12,467 nucleotides of DNA from Candidatus Binatia bacterium (GTDB lineage Bacteria; Desulfobacterota_B; Binatia; UBA9968): the NCBI GenBank assembly GCA_025922795.1, contig JAICHC010000021.1, forward strand, positions 1 to 12,467, in the 5' to 3' direction. Positions 1 to 6,935 of this stretch are shown piece by piece. A program made the translations under genes and the position numbers. Each line of letters opens with the position of its first letter. Within the stretch, counting starts at the first letter, position 1. Under the pieces are notes generated by a model. It was not told the origin of the DNA, searched no databases, and was given only the letters and a program-made list of their open reading frames with translations.

Positions 1-372
1 AAAACCGTCAAGGCGTTCAACGACGCGGTCAACGACGCACCGTTCGACCCGTCGAAGCACGATGGCAAATCCACGAGCGGCATCAGTCCGGTGAAGTCCA
101 ATTGGGCGCAGCGCCTGGACACACCACCCTACTATGCGTTCCCGGTGACCTGCGGCATCACGTTCACGTTCGGCGGCGTCGGCATCACCGAGAACGGCGA
201 GGTCAAGGACACGAGCGGTAATGTGATTGGCGGCTTGTTCGCCGCGGGGGAAATTACCGGCGGCTCGTTTTTCAACAATTACCCCGGCGGTTCCGGCTTG
301 ATGAAGGGCGCCGTGTTCGGCCGTCTGGCGGGCACCGGCGCTGCTGCCTTTGCCAGGGCGAACCGAGCCTAG
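1..372 (+). CDS. FAD-dependent dehydrogenase, TcuA/fumarate reductase flavoprotein-like (C-terminal part)
   Basis: The frame is open from the first base of the window and stops at TAG 370-372, so only the last 123 residues are present. They carry the C-terminal signature of the succinate dehydrogenase/fumarate reductase flavoprotein superfamily: a FPVTCGITFTFGG stretch, then GLFAAGEITGG and NYPGGSGLMKGAVFGRLAG, which close the FAD-binding fold and the active-site region. In my recollection this pattern is closest to tricarballylate dehydrogenase TcuA and related FAD dehydrogenases, which oxidise small carboxylic acids in the cytoplasm. The N-terminal Rossmann fold lies upstream of the window, so substrate cannot be judged. 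A GTG at 91 could be mistaken for a start, but homology clearly begins before it. It lies 78 bases upstream of a solute-binding protein gene on the same strand, which suggests a shared transcript for uptake and oxidation of one substrate. Confidence 0.85.
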   Translation, partial: KTVKAFNDAVNDAPFDPSKHDGKSTSGISPVKSNWAQRLDTPPYYAFPVTCGITFTFGGVGITENGEVKDTSGNVIGGLFAAGEITGGSFFNNYPGGSGLMKGAVFGRLAGTGAAAFARANRA

Positions 373-389
373 AGCGCCGGCTGGCGCGT

Positions 390-417
390 TTCAACGTTCA
401 AGGTTCAAAGTTCAACG
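390..417 (+). repeat. Four tandem heptamers TTCAANG
   Basis: TTCAACG (390-396), TTCAAGG (397-403), TTCAAAG (404-410) and TTCAACG (411-417) stand head to tail with no gap, differing only at the sixth base. They sit in the 78-base spacer between the flavoprotein stop codon and the ribosome binding site of the next gene. Heptads have no coding role here. It could be a low-complexity intergenic repeat or a multi-site protein-binding array; no function is known to me. Confidence 0.7.
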
Positions 418-450
418 TCATCGCTCGGTTTAAAGGAGGGAGAAGCGCAC

Positions 451-1467
451 GTGAATCGGCTACGAAAATATTTCATTTTTTCTTTTGTCATTGTTTCGAT
501 GTCTTTACTCGCGGGTCAGCTCGGGGCGCAGGATCGCGATGCGATCATCGCCAAGGCCAAGGAAGAAAAAGTGTTCGTGTATTACAGCACTACGGACATC
601 CGCGACGGGACGGCGATGATCCATGCGTTCCAGAAGAAATATCCGTTCGTCGAGCCCAAGCTGCTGCGTCTCGGCAGCACGCAGGTGGTCGTCAAGGTGC
701 TGCAGGAGCACCGCGGCGGCGTCCACTTGTTCGACGTCATCTCCGCGACCAGTTTTCAGTTCTATGAGATCTTCAAAGAAGGTCTGTTTCAAATGTACAA
801 CTCGCCCGAGCGGCCGGCGTTTGCCGAGGATTTCAAAGACCAGGAAGGCTACTGGGTCAGCGCTTACCACAATGCCAGCGTGGTGTCATACAACACCAAT
901 CTGGTGAAGCCGCAGGAGCTCCCCAAAAGCTACGACGATCTGCTCGCGCCCAAGTGGAAAGGCAAAATGCTCATGGACAGCCGAGAGACCGAGTGGTACG
1001 CGAGCATGCTGCAAATTCTCGGCAGAGAAAAAGGCCTGCGCCTGATGCGCGGCCTGGCCAAACAAGAGTTGAGCTTTCGCCCGGGACGCACGCTGATCAC
1101 CCAGGTATTGGCCTCGGGCGAGGCGCCGCTGGCGGTCAATAATTACGACCATCTCGTGCAGTCGGCCAAGAAACGCGGCGCACCCGTGGAGTCTTTGCCG
1201 CTGACGCCGGTCGTCAGCCGGGTTACCCCGATCGCGCTGGGTCGCTACGCGCCGCATCCCAACATCGGCAAGCTGTTTATCGACTTTTCACTTTCCGAGG
1301 AAGGCCAGAAAATTCTCCGCGGCTTCGGCCGCAGCTCGGCGCGCAAAGGCATCGAACCGGACGATCTGCAGAGAAAAGGCATCAAGCTCCATGTCAGCGA
1401 CATCGGCCTGGCGAAGGATTACGCACGCTACGACAAAGAGTTCAAAGAAATTTTCGATTTAAAATGA
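451..1467 (+). CDS. Periplasmic solute-binding protein, family 1 (FbpA/AfuA-like)
   Basis: This 338-residue protein is the extracytoplasmic ligand-binding component of an ABC importer. Residues 1-26 form a Sec signal peptide: a basic start (MNRLRKY), a hydrophobic core, and a probable cleavage after LGA before QD at about 26/27. The mature protein opens with a VFVYYSTTD strand and ends in a region typical of the family (SEEGQKILRGFGRSSARKG). Both features match family 1 binding proteins such as the Fe(III)-binding FbpA/AfuA group, but many relatives of this length in environmental bacteria bind organic ligands. The GTG start at 451 is chosen because of the strong AAGGAGGG at 433-440 and because it gives the complete signal peptide. 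No permease or ATPase gene lies nearby, so the membrane partners are encoded elsewhere. Being placed between a flavoprotein dehydrogenase and an MmgE/PrpD gene suggests an organic-acid substrate, not iron; that is inference. Confidence 0.88.
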   Translation: MNRLRKYFIFSFVIVSMSLLAGQLGAQDRDAIIAKAKEEKVFVYYSTTDIRDGTAMIHAFQKKYPFVEPKLLRLGSTQVVVKVLQEHRGGVHLFDVISATSFQFYEIFKEGLFQMYNSPERPAFAEDFKDQEGYWVSAYHNASVVSYNTNLVKPQELPKSYDDLLAPKWKGKMLMDSRETEWYASMLQILGREKGLRLMRGLAKQELSFRPGRTLITQVLASGEAPLAVNNYDHLVQSAKKRGAPVESLPLTPVVSRVTPIALGRYAPHPNIGKLFIDFSLSEEGQKILRGFGRSSARKGIEPDDLQRKGIKLHVSDIGLAKDYARYDKEFKEIFDLK

Positions 1468-1536
1468 TCAAAGGTTGCGTGTCACCACGCGCAGCGACTA
1501 TCTCAGTAGGATCATCCGGCATACACGAGAGGAAAA

Positions 1537-2898
1537 ATGGCAAACGGCATTACCGAACAACTGGCGATCCATACGGCGAAAGTGCGCTACGAAGACATTC
1601 CTCCTGAGGCAATCGAAAAAGCCAAAGATTGCATCCTCGACCAGATCGGGGTCGAGCTGATTGGTTCCACCCTGGAGTGGAATAAGATCGCCTACCGCTA
1701 CGTCGCCGAGATGGGAGGGCGCGGCGAAAGCACTGTGGTCAACTACGGCGACAGAGTGCCGACTCTGGATGCGGCGTTCGTCAATGCGACCTTCGGTCAG
1801 GGCTGCGAGCTCGACGACGTCGGCTTTGCCGCGGGCGGCCACCCGAGCGCTGCTACCGTGCCGGTGGCGCTGGCCCTAGGTGAAAAGCAACGCAGCACGG
1901 GCAAAGATTTTCTCGCCGCCGTGGTCGTCGGCTGCGATGTCATGTACCGGCTGCTGGCGGCGGTGCGGCCTTCGTCGGGCAAGCGCGGGTTTCATAGCCA
2001 CGGCATCGGCGCACCCTTCGGCGCGATGGCAACGGCAGCGAGACTGCTTGGATTGAAAGAGGGGCAGATGCTTCATGCCTTCGGCATCGCCGGCATGCAT
2101 TCGAGCGGCACTATGGAATACGATCAAACCGGCGGCGAGGTGAAGCGCGTGATTGCCGGTGTCGGCGCCCGCAGCGGCATCCAGTCGGCGATGCTAGCCC
2201 AACTCGGGCTCACCGGCCCGCCGACCATCATCGAGGGCAAACGCGGATTTCTTAAAGTCTTCGCCGATCTGGTAGAGCCGGAGGAAATCACCCGCAATCT
2301 CGGCAGTGAGTTCAAGATCATGCGCATCTGGTTCAAGCTTTATCCGTGCGTCGCCACCGTCCAGGGAGTGATTTATACGCTCAGCAAATTGATCGAAGAG
2401 CATCGCTTCGGGGCCGACGACGTCGAAGAAATCCGCGTCGGCATCTCCGAAACTTCGTTGTCGCACGGCGGCGCGATTTACGAGCCGCACGATACCGCGA
2501 GCGCGCAGTTCAGCCTGCCGTTCTCGTTGGCCATCCGCCTGTTGAAGAACGACAACGATCTAAGCTTTTACATGGATCCCAAGCTGTGGACCGATCCGAA
2601 AGTTCTGGCGCTAGCCAAGAAAGTGAAGAGCTACGCCGACCCGAACGCGAAGAAGGACCAGAATTACAACACGACGATGGAGGTCAGGCTCACCAACGGC
2701 AAAACGTACAAAGCGTTCGAGCCCTATCCGCCCGGCTCGCCGCTCAACATGGTGAGCCGGGACGTGCTGCGCGCCAAGTTTCGTAAGATGGCGCGCGCCG
2801 TGCTACCTGACGAGCGCATCGACAAATTGATCGAAGCCGTAGATCGACTCGAGACCTGCAACGATACGGCGCAATTGATACCGCTGCTCGTGAAGTGA
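1537..2898 (+). CDS. MmgE/PrpD family protein (2-methylcitrate dehydratase-like)
   Basis: A 453-residue, full-length member of the MmgE/PrpD family, whose characterised members include 2-methylcitrate dehydratase PrpD and cis-aconitate decarboxylase. The N-terminus has the family helix (RYEDIPPEAIEKAKDCILD, about 17-35). ELDDVG at 91-96 followed by GGHPSA at 100-105 corresponds to the family's conserved acidic/histidine segment. GFHSHGIGAPFGAMATAA (about 151-168) forms the glycine-rich helical core. No signal peptide is seen, so it is cytoplasmic. The ATG at 1537 has GAGAGGA at 1527-1533. It starts 69 bases after the solute-binding protein gene on the same strand, so co-transcription is likely. 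Family members are often over-annotated as PrpD; the true reaction (dehydration, hydration or decarboxylation of a di- or tricarboxylate) is not decidable here. The neighbouring TcuA-like dehydrogenase is at least consistent with cis-aconitate-type chemistry. Confidence 0.9.
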   Translation: MANGITEQLAIHTAKVRYEDIPPEAIEKAKDCILDQIGVELIGSTLEWNKIAYRYVAEMGGRGESTVVNYGDRVPTLDAAFVNATFGQGCELDDVGFAAGGHPSAATVPVALALGEKQRSTGKDFLAAVVVGCDVMYRLLAAVRPSSGKRGFHSHGIGAPFGAMATAARLLGLKEGQMLHAFGIAGMHSSGTMEYDQTGGEVKRVIAGVGARSGIQSAMLAQLGLTGPPTIIEGKRGFLKVFADLVEPEEITRNLGSEFKIMRIWFKLYPCVATVQGVIYTLSKLIEEHRFGADDVEEIRVGISETSLSHGGAIYEPHDTASAQFSLPFSLAIRLLKNDNDLSFYMDPKLWTDPKVLALAKKVKSYADPNAKKDQNYNTTMEVRLTNGKTYKAFEPYPPGSPLNMVSRDVLRAKFRKMARAVLPDERIDKLIEAVDRLETCNDTAQLIPLLVK

Positions 2899-3010
2899 CG
2901 CGCAAGACGGCTGGGATGACCGAACCGGCGCTCCGCCACGTCCTCGAGTTCATCCACAAACATTAGCCCAACGTCGCAAGGTTCTTGCTTGCCTTGACTC
3001 TGTGGAGTAG

Positions 3011-3040
3011 ATCCAATCGACGGCACGATCGGATTTGTTT
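3011..3040 (+). terminator. Inverted repeat followed by T-rich run; possible terminator
   Basis: ATCCAATCG (3011-3019) and CGATCGGAT (3026-3034) are inverted copies with one mismatched pair and a six-base loop, followed by TTTGTTT at 3034-3040. It lies 113 bases after the MmgE/PrpD stop codon and 70 bases before the next start, which fits a weak intrinsic terminator. The stem is only about half GC and the T run is broken, so it might instead be an operator for the NIPSNAP gene. A TTGACT hexamer at 3039-3044 could be a -35 box for that gene, but its -10 partner (GATAGG, 3061-3066) is poor. Confidence 0.4.
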
Positions 3041-3103
3041 GACTGTTGGCGACGCACTCGGATAGGTTTCCATGGCGACATAATTAAATCGGAGGGAAAT
3101 AAA

Positions 3104-3394
3104 ATGCTATCGCAGATTCGCATTTACACGATCAATAAGGGTGAGATGGATAATTTTCTGAAGCATTTCAAAGAAGACATCATGGCGCTGCACCAAAAGA
3201 TCGGCGTACCCATCGTCGGCACCTGGGTGAATCGGCCACAGAATGAATTCATTTGGGTCAGGACCTACAAAGATAAGGCGGAGCTCGAAGCGAAGACCAA
3301 AGAGTTCCAAGCCGCGGTCGCGGAGGCCGGAATCAAACTTGGCGGCAACGTTGCGAAGATGGAAGTTCGCGAGGCCGAGTCGGCGTTCGCGTAG
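3104..3394 (+). CDS. NIPSNAP family protein (dimeric alpha/beta barrel)
   Basis: This 96-residue cytoplasmic protein has the NIPSNAP-domain layout. A first strand (QIRIYTINKGEMDNF) leads into a helix ending near HQKIGVPIVGTW. A second strand pair follows with the family-typical FIWVRTYKDKAELEAK, then a helix and a closing strand. Such proteins form dimeric ferredoxin-like barrels; in bacteria they often sit in catabolic or biosynthetic clusters with unproven roles, some resembling small monooxygenase or isomerase folds. The ATG at 3104 is preferred over an upstream in-frame start at 3035 because GGAGGG (3091-3096) precedes it at good spacing and homology begins at residue 2-3. It converges with the extradiol dioxygenase gene on the opposite strand. 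No catalytic residues can be assigned. Confidence 0.82.
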   Translation: MLSQIRIYTINKGEMDNFLKHFKEDIMALHQKIGVPIVGTWVNRPQNEFIWVRTYKDKAELEAKTKEFQAAVAEAGIKLGGNVAKMEVREAESAFA

Positions 3395-3456
3395 AAGTAG
3401 AGTTGACGGCGGTCACCGGTGGCGGCATATCCCCAGGCTATTCTGACGACTTGCGG

Positions 3457-3471
3457 CTCGTCGTAGACGAG
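3457..3471. other. Short perfect hairpin between convergent genes
   Basis: CTCGTC (3457-3462), a three-base loop GTA, and GACGAG (3466-3471) form a perfect six-pair stem in the 184-base space between the NIPSNAP stop and the stop of the convergent dioxygenase gene. The location suits a two-way transcription stop, but there is no T run on either side, so termination is only a guess. I see nothing else in this spacer. Confidence 0.3.
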
Positions 3472-3578
3472 TTGTCGGCCGGCCGGGATCTCTAACTGTC
3501 GGCTTGATGCTTGTTGTGGACCATCTTTTTCGCGCCGACGATCTGTTCACTGCAGGCGGGTTTGAACCCCGGCCCCTA

Positions 3579-4463
3579 CTAACCAAGCTCGAATTCCGTG
3601 CTCTGAACGTCGCCGCCCCAAACATCCACGGGAGTGCCGCTGGGGTAGACGATCGGTTGATGAGTGGCGTCGTCGAGCCGGCGATGGCCCCAGCCAAACT
3701 CCACGGCGAATCCCCCCGGGGTTTGCACATAAACATGTATGGTCTGACAATTGGGATGCCGCCCGGGTCCCATGCCGATGGGCGCTCCGTGGGTCCGCAG
3801 GAAATGATAGGAGCGCATGACGTCATCGAGCGAATCAACTTCGAGCATCACATGTTGCAGTCGGGGAGACTTGCCCGGCATACACGGCGCGAAAGCGATG
3901 TTGTGATGACGCGCATTGCAGCGCAGAAAGCACAAACGTATAGAGTCGTCGATGCATACCCAGTCGCTCAAGCGAAAGCCCAACACACCGGTGTAAAAGT
4001 CGTGTGACCGCTGGGTATCCTTGACCGTGAGCAGCACATGGCCCAGACCTGTGACGTTAAGTTCGCGAGTGTAATGCACCGGCTCTTCGTCAATCTCGAA
4101 GCCGTACGATAACGCCAGAGGATGACCATCGGGATCCTTGAGCTCGATAAACTCAGTCACCTGTCGTTCGAGACATTCCTCCTTGCTGCCTGGGCGCCAA
4201 TCCATGTCTCGGGCGGCGAGTTTGGTTTTCCACTCGTCCAGCGCGGCAGGGCCGCCGACGTCAAAGCCAATGTAATCAAGGACCGGCTCGCGAGCCGTAC
4301 GCGCCGCCAGGCGGTGTCGATAGCGATCGACCCGCATATAGGTCACGTTTCCGTCGGGCGAGTTGGTGGTCGGAAGACCAAGCATGTCATGGGAAAAACG
4401 CGCGAAGGTTTCGCGATCCGGCATGCCGACCCCAATTTGCATGATTTCTTTTATCGTACTCAT
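3579..4463 (-). CDS. Type I extradiol (catechol-type) dioxygenase, two-domain VOC protein
   Basis: A 294-residue cytoplasmic enzyme made of two vicinal-oxygen-chelate modules (about 5-122 and 138-260), the size and layout of 2,3-dihydroxybiphenyl 1,2-dioxygenase (BphC) and related enzymes that open a catechol ring next to the hydroxyls using Fe(II) and O2. The C-terminal module keeps the expected metal ligands His142 (GLGH), His204 (LQHVMLEV) and Glu255 (FAVEFGWG). It also keeps the residues aligned with the catalytic set, His187 (HHNIAFA), His236 (GRHPN) and Tyr245 (YVQTP). An active enzyme is therefore likely; the aromatic substrate is unknown. The ATG at 4463 has GGGAAAGGAT just upstream on the - strand. 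It is transcribed away from the MBL-fold gene, with a shared 216-base upstream region. The stop converges on the NIPSNAP gene. Confidence 0.9.
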   Translation of the reverse strand: MSTIKEIMQIGVGMPDRETFARFSHDMLGLPTTNSPDGNVTYMRVDRYRHRLAARTAREPVLDYIGFDVGGPAALDEWKTKLAARDMDWRPGSKEECLERQVTEFIELKDPDGHPLALSYGFEIDEEPVHYTRELNVTGLGHVLLTVKDTQRSHDFYTGVLGFRLSDWVCIDDSIRLCFLRCNARHHNIAFAPCMPGKSPRLQHVMLEVDSLDDVMRSYHFLRTHGAPIGMGPGRHPNCQTIHVYVQTPGGFAVEFGWGHRRLDDATHQPIVYPSGTPVDVWGGDVQSTEFELG

Positions 4464-4515
4464 GGTAGATCCTTTCCCAGCAAAACAGCGCGGTGTTGAT
4501 CATCCCTCAATCGTT

Positions 4516-4530
4516 CGGTTTGTACAACCG
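4516..4530. promoter_or_regulatory. Palindrome in the divergent upstream region; candidate operator
   Basis: CGGTT (4516-4520), TGTAC, AACCG (4526-4530) form a symmetric 15-base site. It lies 53 bases upstream of the dioxygenase start (- strand) and 150 bases upstream of the MBL-fold gene (+ strand). The size and symmetry suit a dimeric transcription factor site. No convincing -35/-10 pair was found for either gene, and no regulator gene is adjacent, so this is a candidate only. Confidence 0.35.
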
Positions 4531-4679
4531 CACGACGACGCAAGCAGCACCCCACGGGGAATGCCGGTTCAGAAAATCGACAGATCGTTGCAATCGTTTA
4601 TGAAGGTCGGCATCGTGAACGGAGAAAAGAAGTTTCATACATTGGTCACTGTACTAAAAAAAGAGGTGAGGAAAAAGCG

Positions 4680-5408
4680 ATGGCGCAAATCACGGAAATC
4701 GCCCCCGATATTTATCGTATCTCGACATTTATTCCTGAGGTGAATCTCCAGTTTAATCAATTTCTCGTGCGCGACGAGCAGCCGCTGCTGTTTCACACCG
4801 GTATGAAGGGACTGTTTCCGGTCGTGCGTGACGCCGTCGCCACGTTGCTCGCGCCCGCCACCCTCCGATGGATCGGCTTCAGCCATTTCGAGGCCGATGA
4901 ATGCGGTGCGCTCACGGAATGGCAGACGCTCGCGCCTGAGGCAACCGCGGTATGTAGTCTCGTCGCCAAACTGGTGAGCATCGACGATGTGGTCGCTCGC
5001 CGCCCGGCGCAGCCGCTGGCCGATGGAGAACAGCTTTGTACCGGGAAGTACCGGTTTCGCTTTCTCCAGACTCCGCATGTGCCGCACTGCTGGGAAGCGA
5101 GCCTGCTGTTTGAGGAAACCCATGGCACTCTGTTTTGTTCCGACCTGCTCCACCAGAGCGGGGATGTCGAGCCCAGCACCGGCGCGGATGTGGTTGGGCG
5201 ATTCGAGCAGACGCTCGTCGAATATCAGCAGGGGCCTTTTGCGAACTATCTACCGTATACACCCTACACAGAGCCGACGCTGAAACGGCTCGGGGCGCTC
5301 AAGCCCAAAACCTTGGCAACAATGCACGGGTCGACGTTCGTCGGTGATGGTGAGCGTGCCCTTGCCGACGTCGCAAGAGTCTTGAAAGAAGTCCTCGCGG
5401 GCCGCTAG
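4680..5408 (+). CDS. Stand-alone MBL-fold protein with flavodiiron-type metal site (ODP-like)
   Basis: A 242-residue cytoplasmic metallo-beta-lactamase-fold protein. It does not carry the usual HxHxDH motif. Instead it has His69-x-Glu71-x-Asp73, His136, Asp155 and His216. The spacing HxExD-x62-H-x18-D-x60-H equals that of the di-iron domain of flavodiiron proteins (rubredoxin:oxygen/nitric oxide oxidoreductases). There is no flavodoxin or rubredoxin domain after it; the protein ends at about the edge of the MBL domain. Such stand-alone domains resemble the oxygen-binding di-iron proteins (ODP), so O2 binding or sensing, or O2/NO reduction with a separate electron donor, is plausible. The start at 4680 follows GAGGTGAGG (4663-4671). 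It is divergent from the extradiol dioxygenase, an O2-using enzyme, which may be a functional hint. Downstream it is followed by a truncated membrane-protein start on the same strand. Confidence 0.82.
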   Translation: MAQITEIAPDIYRISTFIPEVNLQFNQFLVRDEQPLLFHTGMKGLFPVVRDAVATLLAPATLRWIGFSHFEADECGALTEWQTLAPEATAVCSLVAKLVSIDDVVARRPAQPLADGEQLCTGKYRFRFLQTPHVPHCWEASLLFEETHGTLFCSDLLHQSGDVEPSTGADVVGRFEQTLVEYQQGPFANYLPYTPYTEPTLKRLGALKPKTLATMHGSTFVGDGERALADVARVLKEVLAGR

Positions 5409-5459
5409 CGGCAAACTGTGATTACACAGCTGGCCGGCTTTCAGAAAGGAAGCTAGCGC

Positions 5460-5624
5460 ATGAAGCTCAAGGTAGTGCTGACAGTCTCGGCGATTTACCT
5501 GGCCGTCCTTGGCGCCGCTTGCTGCGCTTCGCCAATGAGCCGATCGATGGTGGTCAGGTGTTCTTTCGATTCCGCTTCCCCCGGCGCCCAGCTATGCATC
5601 GGAAAATCGGTCGTGTGGACGTAG
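5460..5624 (+). pseudogene. 5' remnant of a small membrane-protein gene, cut at a junction
   Basis: AAAGGA at 5445-5450 leads at proper spacing to ATG 5460. The first 20 or so codons encode a credible signal or membrane segment (MKLKVVLTVSAIYLAVLGAA). From about residue 21 the translation turns into unstructured sequence that is simply the antisense of the phnA gene on the other strand, and it stops at 5622-5624 after 54 residues. I read this as the genuine start of a membrane-protein gene whose remainder was lost at a breakpoint near 5495-5530. It follows the MBL-fold gene by 51 bases and probably shared its transcript. The family is not recognised with certainty. An accidental 54-codon frame is possible but the paired ribosome site and hydrophobic start argue against it. 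Confidence 0.55.
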
Positions 5625-6136
5625 AGCAACCTGATATCCTCGCGGTTCTTGAGGATGTCGATCGCAACGGCCCAGAGCCAATAGTTGATCTCGCGGCTGT
5701 AAATAGGCGGTGGCTTTCCATACAGATCGATAAAATCGGCGGGCGGAGTTTCCGCCGCGACGGCGATGGTTGCGCCTTTGCTCAAGAGTCGAATGGTTTT
5801 GTTCTTGCAAGTGAGCAGAGCGGAGCGAAAGCCGCACTCGGCCGCGCGCGTTAGAATGGTCGGAACCCGGATGAAGTCCGCGCTCTCCATGTAGTCCGCT
5901 TGACCGCTGGTCTCGTCAAAGTACGAGTTTCCGGTGATCCCATGGCTTTTCGGCCAAGCGCCGCAGCAGATCGAGACGTTGTTGGCGTTGGTGACGGTTG
6001 GAAAAACCGCGTTGACCGTGTTGAACAGGCCGTCTTTGCTCATCGACCTCAGCACCGGCATGGGGCCGGCGTCAAAATAATCGATGCCGAAGCCGTCAAT
6101 CATGCCGATCACCACTCTTTGCTTTTCGAGAATCAT
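5495..6136 (-). pseudogene. phnA: Phosphonoacetate hydrolase-like alkaline phosphatase superfamily protein, C-terminally truncated
   Basis: The 213-residue product is the first half of an alkaline-phosphatase-superfamily hydrolase; phosphonoacetate hydrolase PhnA is about 400 residues. Visible active-site positions are Asp14 (MIDGFG), the nucleophile Thr49 (PTVTNANN), Asn70, Lys111 and Lys113 (TCKNK), and the Asp177/His181 pair (TTDFPMH). As I recall, PhnA of Pseudomonas fluorescens has D29, T64, N85, K126, K128, D202 and H206, so every spacing agrees apart from one shift of ten residues before Asp177. The lysines bind the substrate carboxylate, supporting cleavage of phosphonoacetate to acetate and phosphate. 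The following Asp-His metal pair and last His ligand are missing: the frame runs into unrelated sequence after EHLTTIDRLIG and stops at 5495. It is therefore probably inactive. The ATG at 6136, not a longer upstream start, is supported by AGGAGGAG (6143-6150). There is no signal peptide. It begins 16 bases after phnE and is the last gene of the operon. Confidence 0.8.
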
Positions 6137-6152
6137 GGCGAACTCCTCCTGC

Positions 6153-6935
6153 TTAAATGATCCTGCGGCGTATGGCCGCGCTGACTTGTTCGACCGCAAT
6201 GACCAAGCCAAAAATGGCTAAAATGGCGGTCGCGGCCTGACTATAGTTGAACATCTCCATTGCGACCTTGAGCTCGATGCCGATGCCGCCGGCTCCCACC
6301 AGTCCGAGAATCACCGACGAGCGTGTCGCTTTTTCAAGGCTGAAGAGCGAGCTGTTGATGAAGGAAGGCAGAGCCGCCGGTACCACCGAGCAGAAAACCA
6401 CGTCGGCCCGGCGTGCTCCAAGAGCCCGCAATGCTTCTTGCGGACCTTGGTGAGCTTCTTCCATCGCCTCCGCAAAAAAACGTCCGCAAAAACCGATCGT
6501 GTCGATGACGATGGCGAGGGTCGCGGCGAATGGACCAAGCCCGACAGCGACGACAAACAACAGCGCCCAGACAAGGTCCGGGACGGTGCGGAAAAGCGAT
6601 ACGACCATCCTGGCGAGAAAATAGAGCGGCGGAAACGGGCTATGGAACCGGCTTGCCAGGATCGCCAAAAAGAAGCTCAAGACAATTCCGAGCGAGGTGC
6701 CGACCAGGGCCATTCGAAAAGTCTCCGCGATAGCCGTTCCTACCCGGTGGATTTTGTCCAGGTCGGGAGGAAACATCTCCCCGAGGATCCGCCCGATATG
6801 CGGCAGCCCGGCGATAAGTTGGTTGGCAGAAAGGCCGACATTGGCGGCCGAATGAATAAGCAGCGCGAGCGTCAGCAGCCCGAAAAACGAGCCGAGTCCC
6901 GGAAGCTGAAAACGAGGCGGCAAGGAGTTAGGCAT
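6153..6935 (-). CDS. phnE: Phosphonate ABC transporter permease
   Basis: A 260-residue inner-membrane permease of the PhnE family. Hydrophobic segments lie at about 15-33, 76-95, 120-146, 203-222 and 233-252. The EAA-type cytoplasmic loop that contacts the ATPase is at about 154-176 (FAEAMEEAHQGPQEALRALGA), preceded by the PhnE-typical GLGPFAATLAIVIDTIGF (133-149) and followed by VVPAALPSF. The ATG at 6935 overlaps the end of phnC by eight bases (ATGCCTAA), so the two are translationally coupled. It would pair with PhnC and PhnD to import phosphonates, phosphite or phosphate esters. The gene itself looks intact, unlike its two neighbours. Confidence 0.92.
   Translation of the reverse strand: MPNSLPPRFQLPGLGSFFGLLTLALLIHSAANVGLSANQLIAGLPHIGRILGEMFPPDLDKIHRVGTAIAETFRMALVGTSLGIVLSFFLAILASRFHSPFPPLYFLARMVVSLFRTVPDLVWALLFVVAVGLGPFAATLAIVIDTIGFCGRFFAEAMEEAHQGPQEALRALGARRADVVFCSVVPAALPSFINSSLFSLEKATRSSVILGLVGAGGIGIELKVAMEMFNYSQAATAILAIFGLVIAVEQVSAAIRRRII

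Noticed and set aside
1477..1490. Small hairpin GCGTG-TCAC-CACGC between the solute-binding protein and MmgE/PrpD genes
   Set aside because: Only five pairs, no T run, and the genes are close and co-directional, so a terminator is not supported.
3551..3575. tRNA T-arm-like sequence (GCGGG, TTTGAAC, CCCGG)
   Set aside because: Only four of five stem pairs form and no acceptor, D or anticodon arm can be built around it on either strand.
3504..4007. 167-codon + strand frame
   Set aside because: Most of it is antisense to the extradiol dioxygenase, whose metal ligands and catalytic residues are all conserved; no ribosome binding site.
5401..5412. 12-base perfect palindrome GCCGCTAGCGGC
   Set aside because: It overlaps the end and stop codon of the MBL-fold gene, has no loop for a hairpin and no T run; probably chance. 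A nearby five-pair hairpin at 5416-5429 is also too weak to call.
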